Positions 27,501-35,461 of a DNA stretch of 64,000 nucleotides are shown here, one piece after another. Position 1 is the first letter of the stretch. The number at the start of each line of letters is the position of its first letter. The DNA is taken from assembly GCF_010667655.1 (NCBI RefSeq), contig NZ_WHZU01000001.1, positions 1 to 64,000 of the forward strand, written 5' to 3'. The translations under genes were made by a program, and so were the position numbers. The stretch comes from Bifidobacterium saimiriisciurei (GTDB lineage: Bacteria; Actinomycetota; Actinomycetes; Actinomycetales; Bifidobacteriaceae). The notes beneath the pieces are model-generated. The model saw only the letters and a list, made by a program, of their open reading frames with translations. It did no database searches and had not been told where the DNA came from.

Positions 27501-27797
27501 CTCGTCATTGAAGTCGACGGCGGCGAAGGCGGGGGAGTCGGCAACGTCGAACCGCTCCGTCGCGGCGTCGATGACGTTCACGTGCCATTCGCCGTCAAGG
27601 CTCTGCTTCAGAGTCATCGACTCGTTCGGCAGCGGCGCGTGGTCGAAGAAACGATGGTCGGAGTGGGCGGGCATGCGATTGACCGCAAACACCTGCGGAT
27701 CGGTGAGCCAGTCGGCCGACGCCTCCGCGGCCTTGCCGATGACGATATGTTGCTGTAATTCGGTGCCGGACTTGGTGGTGGATTCCGTGGTGCTCAT
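24588..27797 (-). CDS. lacZ: Beta-galactosidase, GH2 family (LacZ type)
   Basis: Hydrolyses lactose and related beta-galactosides. The 1069-residue protein has the LacZ domain order: jelly-roll, Ig-like, (beta/alpha)8 barrel, second Ig-like and the C-terminal small-chain domain. The acid/base Glu495 is in WSLGNES and the nucleophile Glu562 in [31 protein letters not shown] is the usual motif before the active site. There is no signal peptide, so it is cytoplasmic. The ribosome site GGAAGG precedes the ATG. It is divergent from the symporter and preceded by a LacI-type operator. Confidence 0.95.
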   Translation of the reverse strand: [1069 protein letters not shown]

Positions 27798-27842
27798 GAT
27801 TTCGCCTTCCTGATGCTCATCGCGTCATTGCCAATGATAATC

Positions 27843-27856
27843 GCATTAAGTAATGC
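27843..27856. promoter_or_regulatory. Palindrome between lacZ and its operator
   Basis: GCATTA-AG-TAATGC, a perfect 14-bp dyad, 46 bp upstream of the lacZ start. It could be a second regulator site. Confidence 0.45.
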
Positions 27857-27868
27857 AATAGGTAAGAG

Positions 27869-27888
27869 TTAGTAAAACTCTTTACTAA
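27869..27888. promoter_or_regulatory. LacI operator upstream of lacZ
   Basis: TTAGTAAA-ACTC-TTTACTAA, an 8+8 inverted repeat with the same half-sites as the lacI operator but a 4-nt rather than 3-nt centre. Confidence 0.65.
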
Positions 27889-28056
27889 AACCATAGCGTA
27901 GATTTCATGATGCTGCAACTGCGGTGCGGGTGTATTGAAGCTTGCGGCGGCTTGGAGATTGATGCTTTGGTGGTGGCGACGTTGTATGTGTGTTGAAATT
28001 CTTCGTATTTGACGCGTTGGAATCGCTGATTTCGATTGTTTCCGACACGCCGTTAT

Positions 28057-28095
28057 TTACTGAAATAAGTAATGAATTTTACTTTTTATCAGTAA
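28057..28095. promoter_or_regulatory. Half-site cluster upstream of the galactoside symporter
   Basis: Two dyads TTACT-N6-AGTAA (28057-28072) and TTACT-N7-AGTAA (28079-28095). Degenerate relatives of the lac operator, placed about 110-145 bp before the symporter start. Confidence 0.4.
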
Positions 28096-28202
28096 TGAAA
28101 TACACTTCATGACTGTCGGGTCAACGAATGACCTCCTCGTCACCTTTCCCCACAACAACCAGCATGACGTCATCGCCATGGCCTCCAACGAAAAGAGCAA
28201 TC

Positions 28203-29723
28203 ATGGAACAGGCAACGCAATCCCAAACGGCCCAATCCAAGTCGACGCAACCCGATTCGCCGCAACCCAAGACCCGAAACATCGGCCGACGCATCTGCTA
28301 CGCGGTCGGCAACCTCGGTCAGGCCGCGTTCTACAACGCCCTGAGCACCTACTTCGTCGTCTACGTGACCAGCACCATGTTCGCCGGCGTCGACAAGGCG
28401 CTCGCCGCCAAGCTCATCGGCATCATCACCGGTCTCATCGTCATCATCCGCATCGCCGAGATCTTCCTCGACCCGCTGCTCGGCAACCTCATCGACAACA
28501 CCACCACACGGTTCGGCCGCTTCCGCCCATGGCAGGTCATCGGCGGCTGCGTCTCCGCGCTGCTGCTCGCCCTCGTCTACACCGGCCTGTTCGACCTCGT
28601 CAACGTGAGCGAGACGTGGTTCATCGTGCTGTTCGTCGTCGTGTTCGTGGTCCTCGACGTGCTTTACTCGCTGCGTGACATCTCCTACTGGGGCATGATC
28701 CCCGCCCTGTCCGAGGATTCACACGAGCGCAGCGTCTACGCCGCGCTCGGTTCGTTCACCGGTTCCATCGGCTACAACGGCATCACCGTCGTCGTCATCC
28801 CCATCGTCACCTACTTCAGCTACGTGTTCACCGGCTCCCACGCCGAAAGCCAGGCCGGCTGGACCGCCTTCGGCGTCATCGTGGCCCTGCTCGGCATCAT
28901 CACCGCGCTCACCGTGGCGTTCGGCACCAAGGAGAACGAAAGCGCGCTGCGTTCCAAGGCCCAGAAGAACGGCAGCCCGCTGCAGGCATTCGCCGCGCTC
29001 GCCAGGAACGACCAGCTGCTGTGGGTGGCGCTGAGCTACCTGCTGTACGCCATCGCCAACGTGGCCACCACCGGCGTGCTGCTCTACCTGTTCAAATTCG
29101 TGCTCGGCCAGCCGGCCGCATTCTCCATCGCCGGCGTCATCCCCATCATCACCGGACTCGTCGCCGCGCCGCTCTACCCGGTCCTCAACCGCTACATTCC
29201 GCGCCGCTACCTGTATCTTGCAGGCATGGTGTTCATGATCGCCGGCTACGTCATGTTCATCATCGGCGCACAGAGCCTCACGATGGTCATCATCGCGCTC
29301 GTGCTGTTCTACATCCCCGGCACGTTCATCCAGATGACCGCCATCCTCTCGCTCACCGACTCCATCGAATACGGCCAGCTCAAGACAGGCCGCCGCAACG
29401 AGGCCGTGACCCTCTCCGTGCGCCCGATGCTCGACAAGATCGCCGGTGCGTTCTCCAACGGCATCGTCGGATTCATCGCCGTGGCCGCCGGCATGGTCGG
29501 CACCGCCACCGCGGCCGACATGACCGCCGCCAACATCCGCACCTTCAAGATGTTCGCCTTCTATACGCCGCTCGCGCTCATCGTCGCCAGCCTGCTCGTC
29601 TTCATGTTCACCGTGAAGATTGACGAAAAAATGCACGCGCGGATCGTCGAGGAACTCGAAGCCAAGCTCGCCAGCGGCGAGATCGCGGAGGACGACGCCT
29701 CGCCGATGAACGACGCCGCATAA
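28203..29723 (+). CDS. Galactoside (lactose) symporter, GPH/LacS-type MFS
   Basis: A 506-residue twelve-helix transporter of the glycoside-pentoside-hexuronide:cation symporter family. Typical segments are RICYAVGNLGQAAFYNALSTYF, FLDPLLGNLIDNTTTRFGRFR and SYWGMIPALSEDSHERS. No PTS IIA domain follows, unlike streptococcal LacS. ATG 28203 starts a hydrophilic lead of about 25 residues; an earlier in-frame ATG at 28128 would add 25 more. The ribosome site is weak, so the start is uncertain. Divergence from lacZ and a shared LacI make lactose or galacto-oligosaccharide uptake the likely job. The last codons form the left arm of a repeat (29704). Confidence 0.88.
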   Translation: MEQATQSQTAQSKSTQPDSPQPKTRNIGRRICYAVGNLGQAAFYNALSTYFVVYVTSTMFAGVDKALAAKLIGIITGLIVIIRIAEIFLDPLLGNLIDNTTTRFGRFRPWQVIGGCVSALLLALVYTGLFDLVNVSETWFIVLFVVVFVVLDVLYSLRDISYWGMIPALSEDSHERSVYAALGSFTGSIGYNGITVVVIPIVTYFSYVFTGSHAESQAGWTAFGVIVALLGIITALTVAFGTKENESALRSKAQKNGSPLQAFAALARNDQLLWVALSYLLYAIANVATTGVLLYLFKFVLGQPAAFSIAGVIPIITGLVAAPLYPVLNRYIPRRYLYLAGMVFMIAGYVMFIIGAQSLTMVIIALVLFYIPGTFIQMTAILSLTDSIEYGQLKTGRRNEAVTLSVRPMLDKIAGAFSNGIVGFIAVAAGMVGTATAADMTAANIRTFKMFAFYTPLALIVASLLVFMFTVKIDEKMHARIVEELEAKLASGEIAEDDASPMNDAA

Positions 29724-30046
29724 TCCACCAAAACGCATCGCCGTCCATGAATCCCGCCGATGTTGATGGACGACGATGCAAAACCCACGAAACTGTGTCG
29801 TCGTCCACGGGAATCCCGTCGTTTCCGATGGACGACGCCGCAAAACCACGAAAATGCATCGTCGTCCATCATGATTCGGAATTCGATTCCCTGAAAACCG
29901 CATGATTCCAACGATGATGATTTCCGATTCATGAATTTCCGATGGACGGCGGTGTATTTTCCCGAAAAATCGCCGTCGTCCATGAAAAACCATCCGATTC
30001 TCATGGACGATGCCGCATTTTCGTCGATATGCGCCGCCGTCCATCG
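29704..30046. repeat. Tandem array of TGGACGACG hairpins
   Basis: Four clear hairpins (29764-29808, 29827-29870, 29941-29984, 30002-30046) have left arms GATGGACG-A/G-CG... and right arms ...CGTCGTCCAT(C). A degenerate first unit begins in the last codons of the symporter gene and ends at 29749. Between units 2 and 3 a different hairpin (ATGATTCGGAA / TTTCCGATTCAT, 29871-29931) is nested. The arms vary while pairing is kept. Part of the 879-bp gap between the symporter and the cysteine locus. Confidence 0.72.
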
Positions 30047-30116
30047 ACGTGCCGACGACTATCGGTCATGTGTGGTGCAAGTCCCACGCAAAAGACGGCG
30101 AAGACAGCGGACGAAC

Positions 30117-30160
30117 CGCGCCGGCGGGGTTGAAACGTGATGTTTCGACACGCCGGCGCG
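30117..30160 (+). terminator. GC-rich hairpin before the cysteine leader
   Basis: CGCGCCGGCG ... CGCCGGCGCG with an inner GAAAC/GTTTC stem closes the hairpin array and lies just before the leader-peptide promoter. No T-run follows, so it may insulate rather than terminate. Confidence 0.45.
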
Positions 30161-30171
30161 ATTGCGTGTGC

Positions 30172-30187
30172 TACTGTTTGAGCCATG
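30172..30187 (+). promoter_or_regulatory. Leaderless promoter of the cysteine leader peptide
   Basis: TACTGT -10 box (30172-30177) followed 7 nt later by the ATG of the leader ORF, the spacing of a leaderless transcript. Confidence 0.55.
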
Positions 30188-30214
30188 ACGTTCATTTCCT
30201 GTTGTTGTCGCTAG
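30185..30214 (+). CDS. Tri-cysteine leader peptide (candidate attenuator)
   Basis: A nine-codon ORF reading M T F I S C C C R, with three consecutive TGT codons just before the last sense codon and a TAG stop. It lies about 390 bp upstream of the cystathionine beta-synthase gene with no other supported gene between. Its -10 box is 7 nt upstream, so the ribosome can load on the bare 5' AUG. Leaderless poly-cysteine ORFs that sense charged tRNA-Cys are known in mycobacteria upstream of sulfur genes; the same logic is inferred here. The downstream leader is GC-rich and can fold, but I could not define the competing structures. Confidence 0.7.
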   Translation: MTFISCCCR

Positions 30215-30602
30215 CCGCCGCCCCGAGGCACGAGGCATCCGCGCATTGGTCGCGCGAATCGTGCGGGCGCTGGTCAGTGACGCATAACTGGAAATAGGAC
30301 GATTCTTCTTCCTGGAATCCCAAACGAAAATCCTCACGGTCCTGTCATATCCGATTGACGAAAGTTTCCCGTGAAACGGCGAAAACCATACGGATTCGGC
30401 AATCTCGAACAGGCTAGCGGATTTATCTATAACGACACCACGGGATTCACGGGAAATCTCAACCGAACGGAAACCGGCATCCGGTATCGTCTCATTCCAG
30501 TACCGCATTGCACCAGCGCCGAAGGGGCGGCGGCTGGCCACGAACGCAACGCAACGAACGCAAGCAGTACTTGGAACCCAGCACTTCGAAGGGATATGAG
30601 AC
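30215..30602 (+). promoter_or_regulatory. Long leader between the cysteine peptide and cbs
   Basis: About 390 nt with no supported gene. The first 70 nt after the leader stop are GC-rich with several alternating complementary CGCG/GCGC blocks. A frame from 30371 has atypical composition and is rejected. The cbs ribosome site (AAGGGAT) lies just before 30603. Confidence 0.45.
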
Positions 30603-31631
<1,029 letters not shown>

Positions 31632-31663
31632 CGGTGAAGGAGATTGTATCCCTCGCGCAGGGA

Positions 31664-31778
31664 GGACGATGTCTGTTCCGCGACCGTAAGCTAACGAAGG
31701 TGTCTGCTAGGCTCCGCCAAGCAGACACCGGAGTGGCGGCCGAACGGCCTTGAGTGTGTCGCGGAATGGACATCGTCC
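31664..31778 (-). repeat. Three-helix repeat family R1, copy 3 (inverted)
   Basis: Read on the minus strand it has the conserved GACACACTCAAG, GGCCGTTCGGCC and AGCTTACGG parts. Its outer arms (GGACGATGTC...) and inner stem (GGTGTCTGCT / AGCAGACACC around the shared GGC-TCC/GGA-GCC tip) differ wholly from copies 1 and 2 but still pair. It lies between the cbs-type gene and metB. Confidence 0.8.
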
Positions 31779-31865
31779 GACCGGCACACCTGGCTGACAT
31801 CACGCAAACCGTAAACAGCAAAATAGATAACCAACCACAACTACAGATATAAAGGAAACATCCCC

Positions 31866-33035
31866 ATGACCATTGACTTCACCGCCACCCAGCTCGCCAC
31901 CCGCGCCATCCACGCCGGCCAGGAGCCCGACGCCACCACCGGCGCCGTCGTCCCGCCGCTGTACCTGACGTCCACCTACAAGCAGGACGGCGTCGGCAAC
32001 CTGCGTAAGGGCTACGACTACACGCGTTCCGGCAACCCGACCCGCGACTCGTTCGACACCCAGCTCGCCGCCATCGAGGGCGGCAGGTACGCGCTCGCGT
32101 TCTCCTCGGGCCTTGCCGCCATCGACGTGCTGCTGCGCTCCACCCTGAAGCCCGGCGACCGCATCCTGCTCGGCGACGACGTGTACGGCGGCACCTACCG
32201 ACTGCTGAGCAAGGTGTTCGTGCCGTGGGGCGTCGGCCTCGACGTGGTCGACATCTCGAACGTCGACGCCGTCAAGGAGGCGCTTGCCGCCAACGACTAC
32301 GCCTACATCTGGGTGGAGACCCCGTCGAACCCGATGCTGCGCATCACCGACGTGGAGGCCGTCTCCGCGCTCGCCCACGAGCACGGCACCAAGGTGGTCG
32401 TCGACAACACGTTCGCCTCGCCGGTGCTCCAGCACCCGCTCGAACTCGGCGCCGATCATGTGGTCTACTCCACCACGAAGTACATCGGCGGCCACTCCGA
32501 CGTGGTCGGCGGCGCCATCGTCACCAACGACGAGGAGACGCGCGACGCCGTGGCCTTCCTGCAGAACTCCGCCGGCGCCGTGCCCGCCCCGTTCGACTCC
32601 TGGCTGCAGACCCGAGGCCTCAAGACCCTCGAGCTGCGCGTGAAGCGCCACAGCGCCAACGCGCTCGCCGTGGCCGAGCACCTCGCCGGCCTGCCCGAGG
32701 TGGAGAAGGTGCTGTACCCGGGCCTCGAATCGCATCCGGGCCACGACATCGCCGTCCGTCAGATGCACGGCGGCTTCGGCGGCGTGGTCTCCGTGCAGCT
32801 CGCCGGCGGTCGTGACGCGGCGCTGAAGTTCGCCGAATCCACCGAGATCTTCACGCTGGCCGAATCGCTCGGCGGCGTGGAATCGCTCATCGAGCACCCG
32901 GCCGCCATGACCCACGCCTCCGTGGCCGGCACCACGCTGCAGGTGCCCGACAACCTCATCCGCCTCTCCGTGGGCATCGAGAACGTCGACGACCTGATCG
33001 CCGACCTCGACCAGGCCCTCGAACGCGCGAAGTAA
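31866..33035 (+). CDS. metB: Cystathionine gamma-synthase / gamma-lyase (Cys/Met metabolism PLP family)
   Basis: A 389-residue fold-type I PLP enzyme. The PLP lysine is in VYSTTKYIGGHSDVVGG; YTRSGNPTRD and SLGGVESLIEHPAAMTHAS are further hallmarks. Sequence cannot cleanly split gamma-synthase from gamma-lyase in actinobacteria. Its pairing with a cystathionine beta-synthase gene and a cysteine-sensing leader favours gamma-lyase activity, making cysteine from cystathionine. A good ribosome site (AAAGGAA) precedes ATG 31866. An R1 repeat lies between the two genes. Confidence 0.9.
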   Translation: MTIDFTATQLATRAIHAGQEPDATTGAVVPPLYLTSTYKQDGVGNLRKGYDYTRSGNPTRDSFDTQLAAIEGGRYALAFSSGLAAIDVLLRSTLKPGDRILLGDDVYGGTYRLLSKVFVPWGVGLDVVDISNVDAVKEALAANDYAYIWVETPSNPMLRITDVEAVSALAHEHGTKVVVDNTFASPVLQHPLELGADHVVYSTTKYIGGHSDVVGGAIVTNDEETRDAVAFLQNSAGAVPAPFDSWLQTRGLKTLELRVKRHSANALAVAEHLAGLPEVEKVLYPGLESHPGHDIAVRQMHGGFGGVVSVQLAGGRDAALKFAESTEIFTLAESLGGVESLIEHPAAMTHASVAGTTLQVPDNLIRLSVGIENVDDLIADLDQALERAK

Positions 33036-33043
33036 GGTCTTGT

Positions 33044-33081
33044 GGATTCACTCTTTTCAGGGGATGGGAAAGAGTGAATCC
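33044..33081. terminator. Hairpin 1 after metB
   Basis: GGATTCACTCTTTTC / GAAAGAGTGAATCC, 9 bp after the metB stop. Related to hairpin 3 by the shared AAAGAGTGAA arm. Confidence 0.65.
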
Positions 33082-33089
33082 GCAGGTGT

Positions 33090-33140
33090 CCAAAAGCGCA
33101 CATGCTCAGCCGTTTTGCAGGTTGAGCATGTGCGCTTTGG
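33090..33140. terminator. Hairpin 2 between metB and the YhgE operon
   Basis: CCAAAAGCGCACATGCTCA pairs with TGAGCATGTGCGCTTTGG, one bulged A. A strong bidirectional terminator candidate between convergent genes. Confidence 0.8.
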
Positions 33141-33158
33141 CGTTTTGCGAACAACGAT

Positions 33159-33196
33159 CCGTTCGCTCTTCGCGGGGTTTGGAAAAGAGTGAACGG
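33159..33196. terminator. Hairpin 3, at the end of the YhgE operon
   Basis: CCGTTCGCTCTT / AAAAGAGTGAACGG, 21 bp from the YhgE stop. Its loop and arm resemble hairpin 1, so the two look like diverged copies. Confidence 0.65.
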
Positions 33197-33216
33197 GGAG
33201 CCCGCTATCCCAGCCG

Positions 33217-35457
33217 CTATCCCAGCACCTTGGTGCGCCGCAGATTGGCCTCCGATTTGGCGGTGAGCCGCATGAGCGGGCGGCGCAGCACCAGACCAAG
33301 CAGCAGCATCGGCAGTATGAACACCGCCAGACGGCCCATGGCAATCCAGTAGTCGTTCCGGTAGACACCGAAGACGGCGGCGCGGAACATGTCGATGGCG
33401 TGCGTGGCCGGCAGGAACGGATGCACCGCCTGGAAGAAGTCCGGCAGCACCGCGACCGGGAACGAGCCGCCGGCGCCGGTGATCTGCATCACCATGACGA
33501 GCACGCACAACGCCTTGCCGGGCGCGCCGAACGCGGCCGCCATCGTGTAGACGATGAATGCGAACGTCAGCGACGTCGCCCAGCCTCCCAGCATGAACAG
33601 CCACGGATCGTCGCACTGCACGCGCAGATACACGAGCTCGCCCAGACACATGACCGTGCTCTGCAGCAGCGCCAGAATCGCATAGATGCCGAAGCGGCCG
33701 AGGAACATCTCACCGGGCGTCGGCCGTTCCAGCGCGGCCTTGCGCTCTCCCGACACCTGCACGAGTATGGCCAGCGACAGCAGCAGCGCGCCCATCCACA
33801 GTCCCAGCGTCGTATACATCGGCGCCATGGACGAACCGAAGTTGTCGGCCTTGTAGACCGCGTTGCGGTTGAGCCCGACCGGCGAGACCAGCGACGTGGC
33901 CAGGGCCTCGGGGTCGTCGCCCAGTATCTTGCGCACGGTCTTCAGGTCGCCGCTGTTCAGCGCCTTGGCGATTTTGCCGTGCAGGTCGCTGAGCCTGTTC
34001 GCCGAGGCGCGCAGGGATTTCGCCGTGGCGGCGATGTCGGTATGCGCGCCGGCCATGCTCGCGGCGATGGAATCCGCCGATCCGGAAAGCTCCGACGACA
34101 TGGTCTCCAGCCGTGAGGTCGCCTCGACCGTCTCCGTGTACGCGTCCGACGCGGCCGACGACATGGCGGCGAGCTTCGTCTTGAGCCCCTTGTCGAAGTC
34201 GTCGCTCACCTGCGCCATGGTCTTGCGTGCCTCCTCGGCCTTGGTCTTGGCCTCCTCCCGCTTCCGGTCGCCGTCGGTCAGCCCTTTGTCGATGCCGTCG
34301 GCCGCGGAGTTCAGCGAATCGCGCACGGCGGTCTGCTTGGCGATCGCCTCGTCCATATCGCCGAGCAGCGACTGCTGCAGCCGCGTGCCCTCGTCGGTGG
34401 TCGGGGTCAGCGCCGCGAGCTTGCCGCGAAGGTCCTGATATGCGGTGACCTGGTCGCCGATCTTCGTGGCCACGGCGCGCAGCTGCTTGGCCGAGTCGGC
34501 GCCCTGCGTGCCCACGGCGTCGAACACCTTGTCGAGGCTCGCCTCGGCGGCCTGATAGCTGTTCGCGCTGGCGTCGAGCGCATCGCCGACCGTATCGGCC
34601 GAGGAATCCAGGGTGGCGGCGACCGTGGCCACACCCTGCTTCGCCTGGTCGGTGGCCTTGCGCGCGTCCGCCGCGCTGCCGCCCGCCTTGCCCACAAGCC
34701 CCGCCGAAGTGGCGACCAGCGTCTGCGCCGAATCCAGCACGTCGCCGTACTGGTCGAGGTTGTCGGCGGCGAGGTCGAATTGCTTGGAGGTACGGTCGAT
34801 GTTCGCGTTGAGATTGCCGATGAGCGTCTGCGCCGAATCGCTGTCCAGGGACTCCGCGAGCTGTGAGGCGATGGTCAGGCCCGCACTGGAGATGGTCGTG
34901 TTGAACGTGTCGTTCACCTGCGCCGTGACCGCGTCGGCGCCCTGTCCGGTCACCTTCGGGGCGAGCGGGTTCTTCTTCTCGTTCGTGTAGTAGGCGATCT
35001 TCGCCTGCCGGGTGTCGGCGGAGAACAGCGTCATCATGTCACGGCTGAACGTTTTGGGAATCACCACGGCGGCATAGTATTCGCCGGATTCGGTGCCGTC
35101 GACGGCGTCCCGCTCATCGGTGAACACCCAGTCGAGCTGGTCGTTGGCGCGCAGCGCCGAGACGACGTTCTCGCCCACGTTCACCTTCACCGGCACGAGG
35201 TCGCTGCGGTAGCCGGCATCGTTGTTCGCCACGGCGACCTTGAGCTCGCCCGTGCTGCCGAACGGATCCCAATTGGCCGCCACATTGAACCACGCGAACA
35301 GCGATGGCATGGCCACCAGGCCGATGACCAGGGTCACGGCCGTGACGTTCGACGTGATCCGCCGCACGTCGCCTGCGACGATGCGGCCGACGTTCCTGAA
35401 CTTCCGTGCGATCGTCGTCGTGATCGCCGTCATGACCGGTGTCTTTCGTGCAGTCAT
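33217..35457 (-). CDS. YhgE/Pip-family membrane protein, second gene
   Basis: A 746-residue protein of the YhgE/Pip (phage infection protein-like, ABC-2-type) family. One helix near residues 40-62 with AMPSLFAWFNVAANWDPFGSTGELKVAVANNDAG is followed by a long extracellular domain (about 65-520) with Ala/Asp/Lys heptads, then about five helices that form an ABC-2-like membrane domain. The start at 35457 has AAGGAGG inside the end of the upstream gene, only 4 bp away. Related proteins include type VII secretion-linked and siphophage receptor proteins; the role here is unknown, and the neighbour TetR suggests stress or export. Confidence 0.85.
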   Translation of the reverse strand: MTARKTPVMTAITTTIARKFRNVGRIVAGDVRRITSNVTAVTLVIGLVAMPSLFAWFNVAANWDPFGSTGELKVAVANNDAGYRSDLVPVKVNVGENVVSALRANDQLDWVFTDERDAVDGTESGEYYAAVVIPKTFSRDMMTLFSADTRQAKIAYYTNEKKNPLAPKVTGQGADAVTAQVNDTFNTTISSAGLTIASQLAESLDSDSAQTLIGNLNANIDRTSKQFDLAADNLDQYGDVLDSAQTLVATSAGLVGKAGGSAADARKATDQAKQGVATVAATLDSSADTVGDALDASANSYQAAEASLDKVFDAVGTQGADSAKQLRAVATKIGDQVTAYQDLRGKLAALTPTTDEGTRLQQSLLGDMDEAIAKQTAVRDSLNSAADGIDKGLTDGDRKREEAKTKAEEARKTMAQVSDDFDKGLKTKLAAMSSAASDAYTETVEATSRLETMSSELSGSADSIAASMAGAHTDIAATAKSLRASANRLSDLHGKIAKALNSGDLKTVRKILGDDPEALATSLVSPVGLNRNAVYKADNFGSSMAPMYTTLGLWMGALLLSLAILVQVSGERKAALERPTPGEMFLGRFGIYAILALLQSTVMCLGELVYLRVQCDDPWLFMLGGWATSLTFAFIVYTMAAAFGAPGKALCVLVMVMQITGAGGSFPVAVLPDFFQAVHPFLPATHAIDMFRAAVFGVYRNDYWIAMGRLAVFILPMLLLGLVLRRPLMRLTAKSEANLRRTKVLG

Positions 35458-35461
35458 GGCG

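Larger units (their letters stand above)
27798..28202. other. Divergent lacZ / symporter regulatory region
   Basis: About 405 bp, AT-rich at both ends. It holds the palindromes at 27843-27856 and 27869-27888 on the lacZ side and repeated TTTACT/AGTAAT half-sites on the symporter side. Short frames here are not supported. Confidence 0.65.

Noticed and set aside
28719..30044. 441-residue minus-strand open frame over the symporter and hairpin array
   Set aside because: Antisense shadow; its N-terminal repeats are just translated hairpins.
29704..30046. CRISPR array
   Set aside because: Repeat units are self-complementary and vary; there is no constant repeat with unique equal-length spacers and no cas gene.
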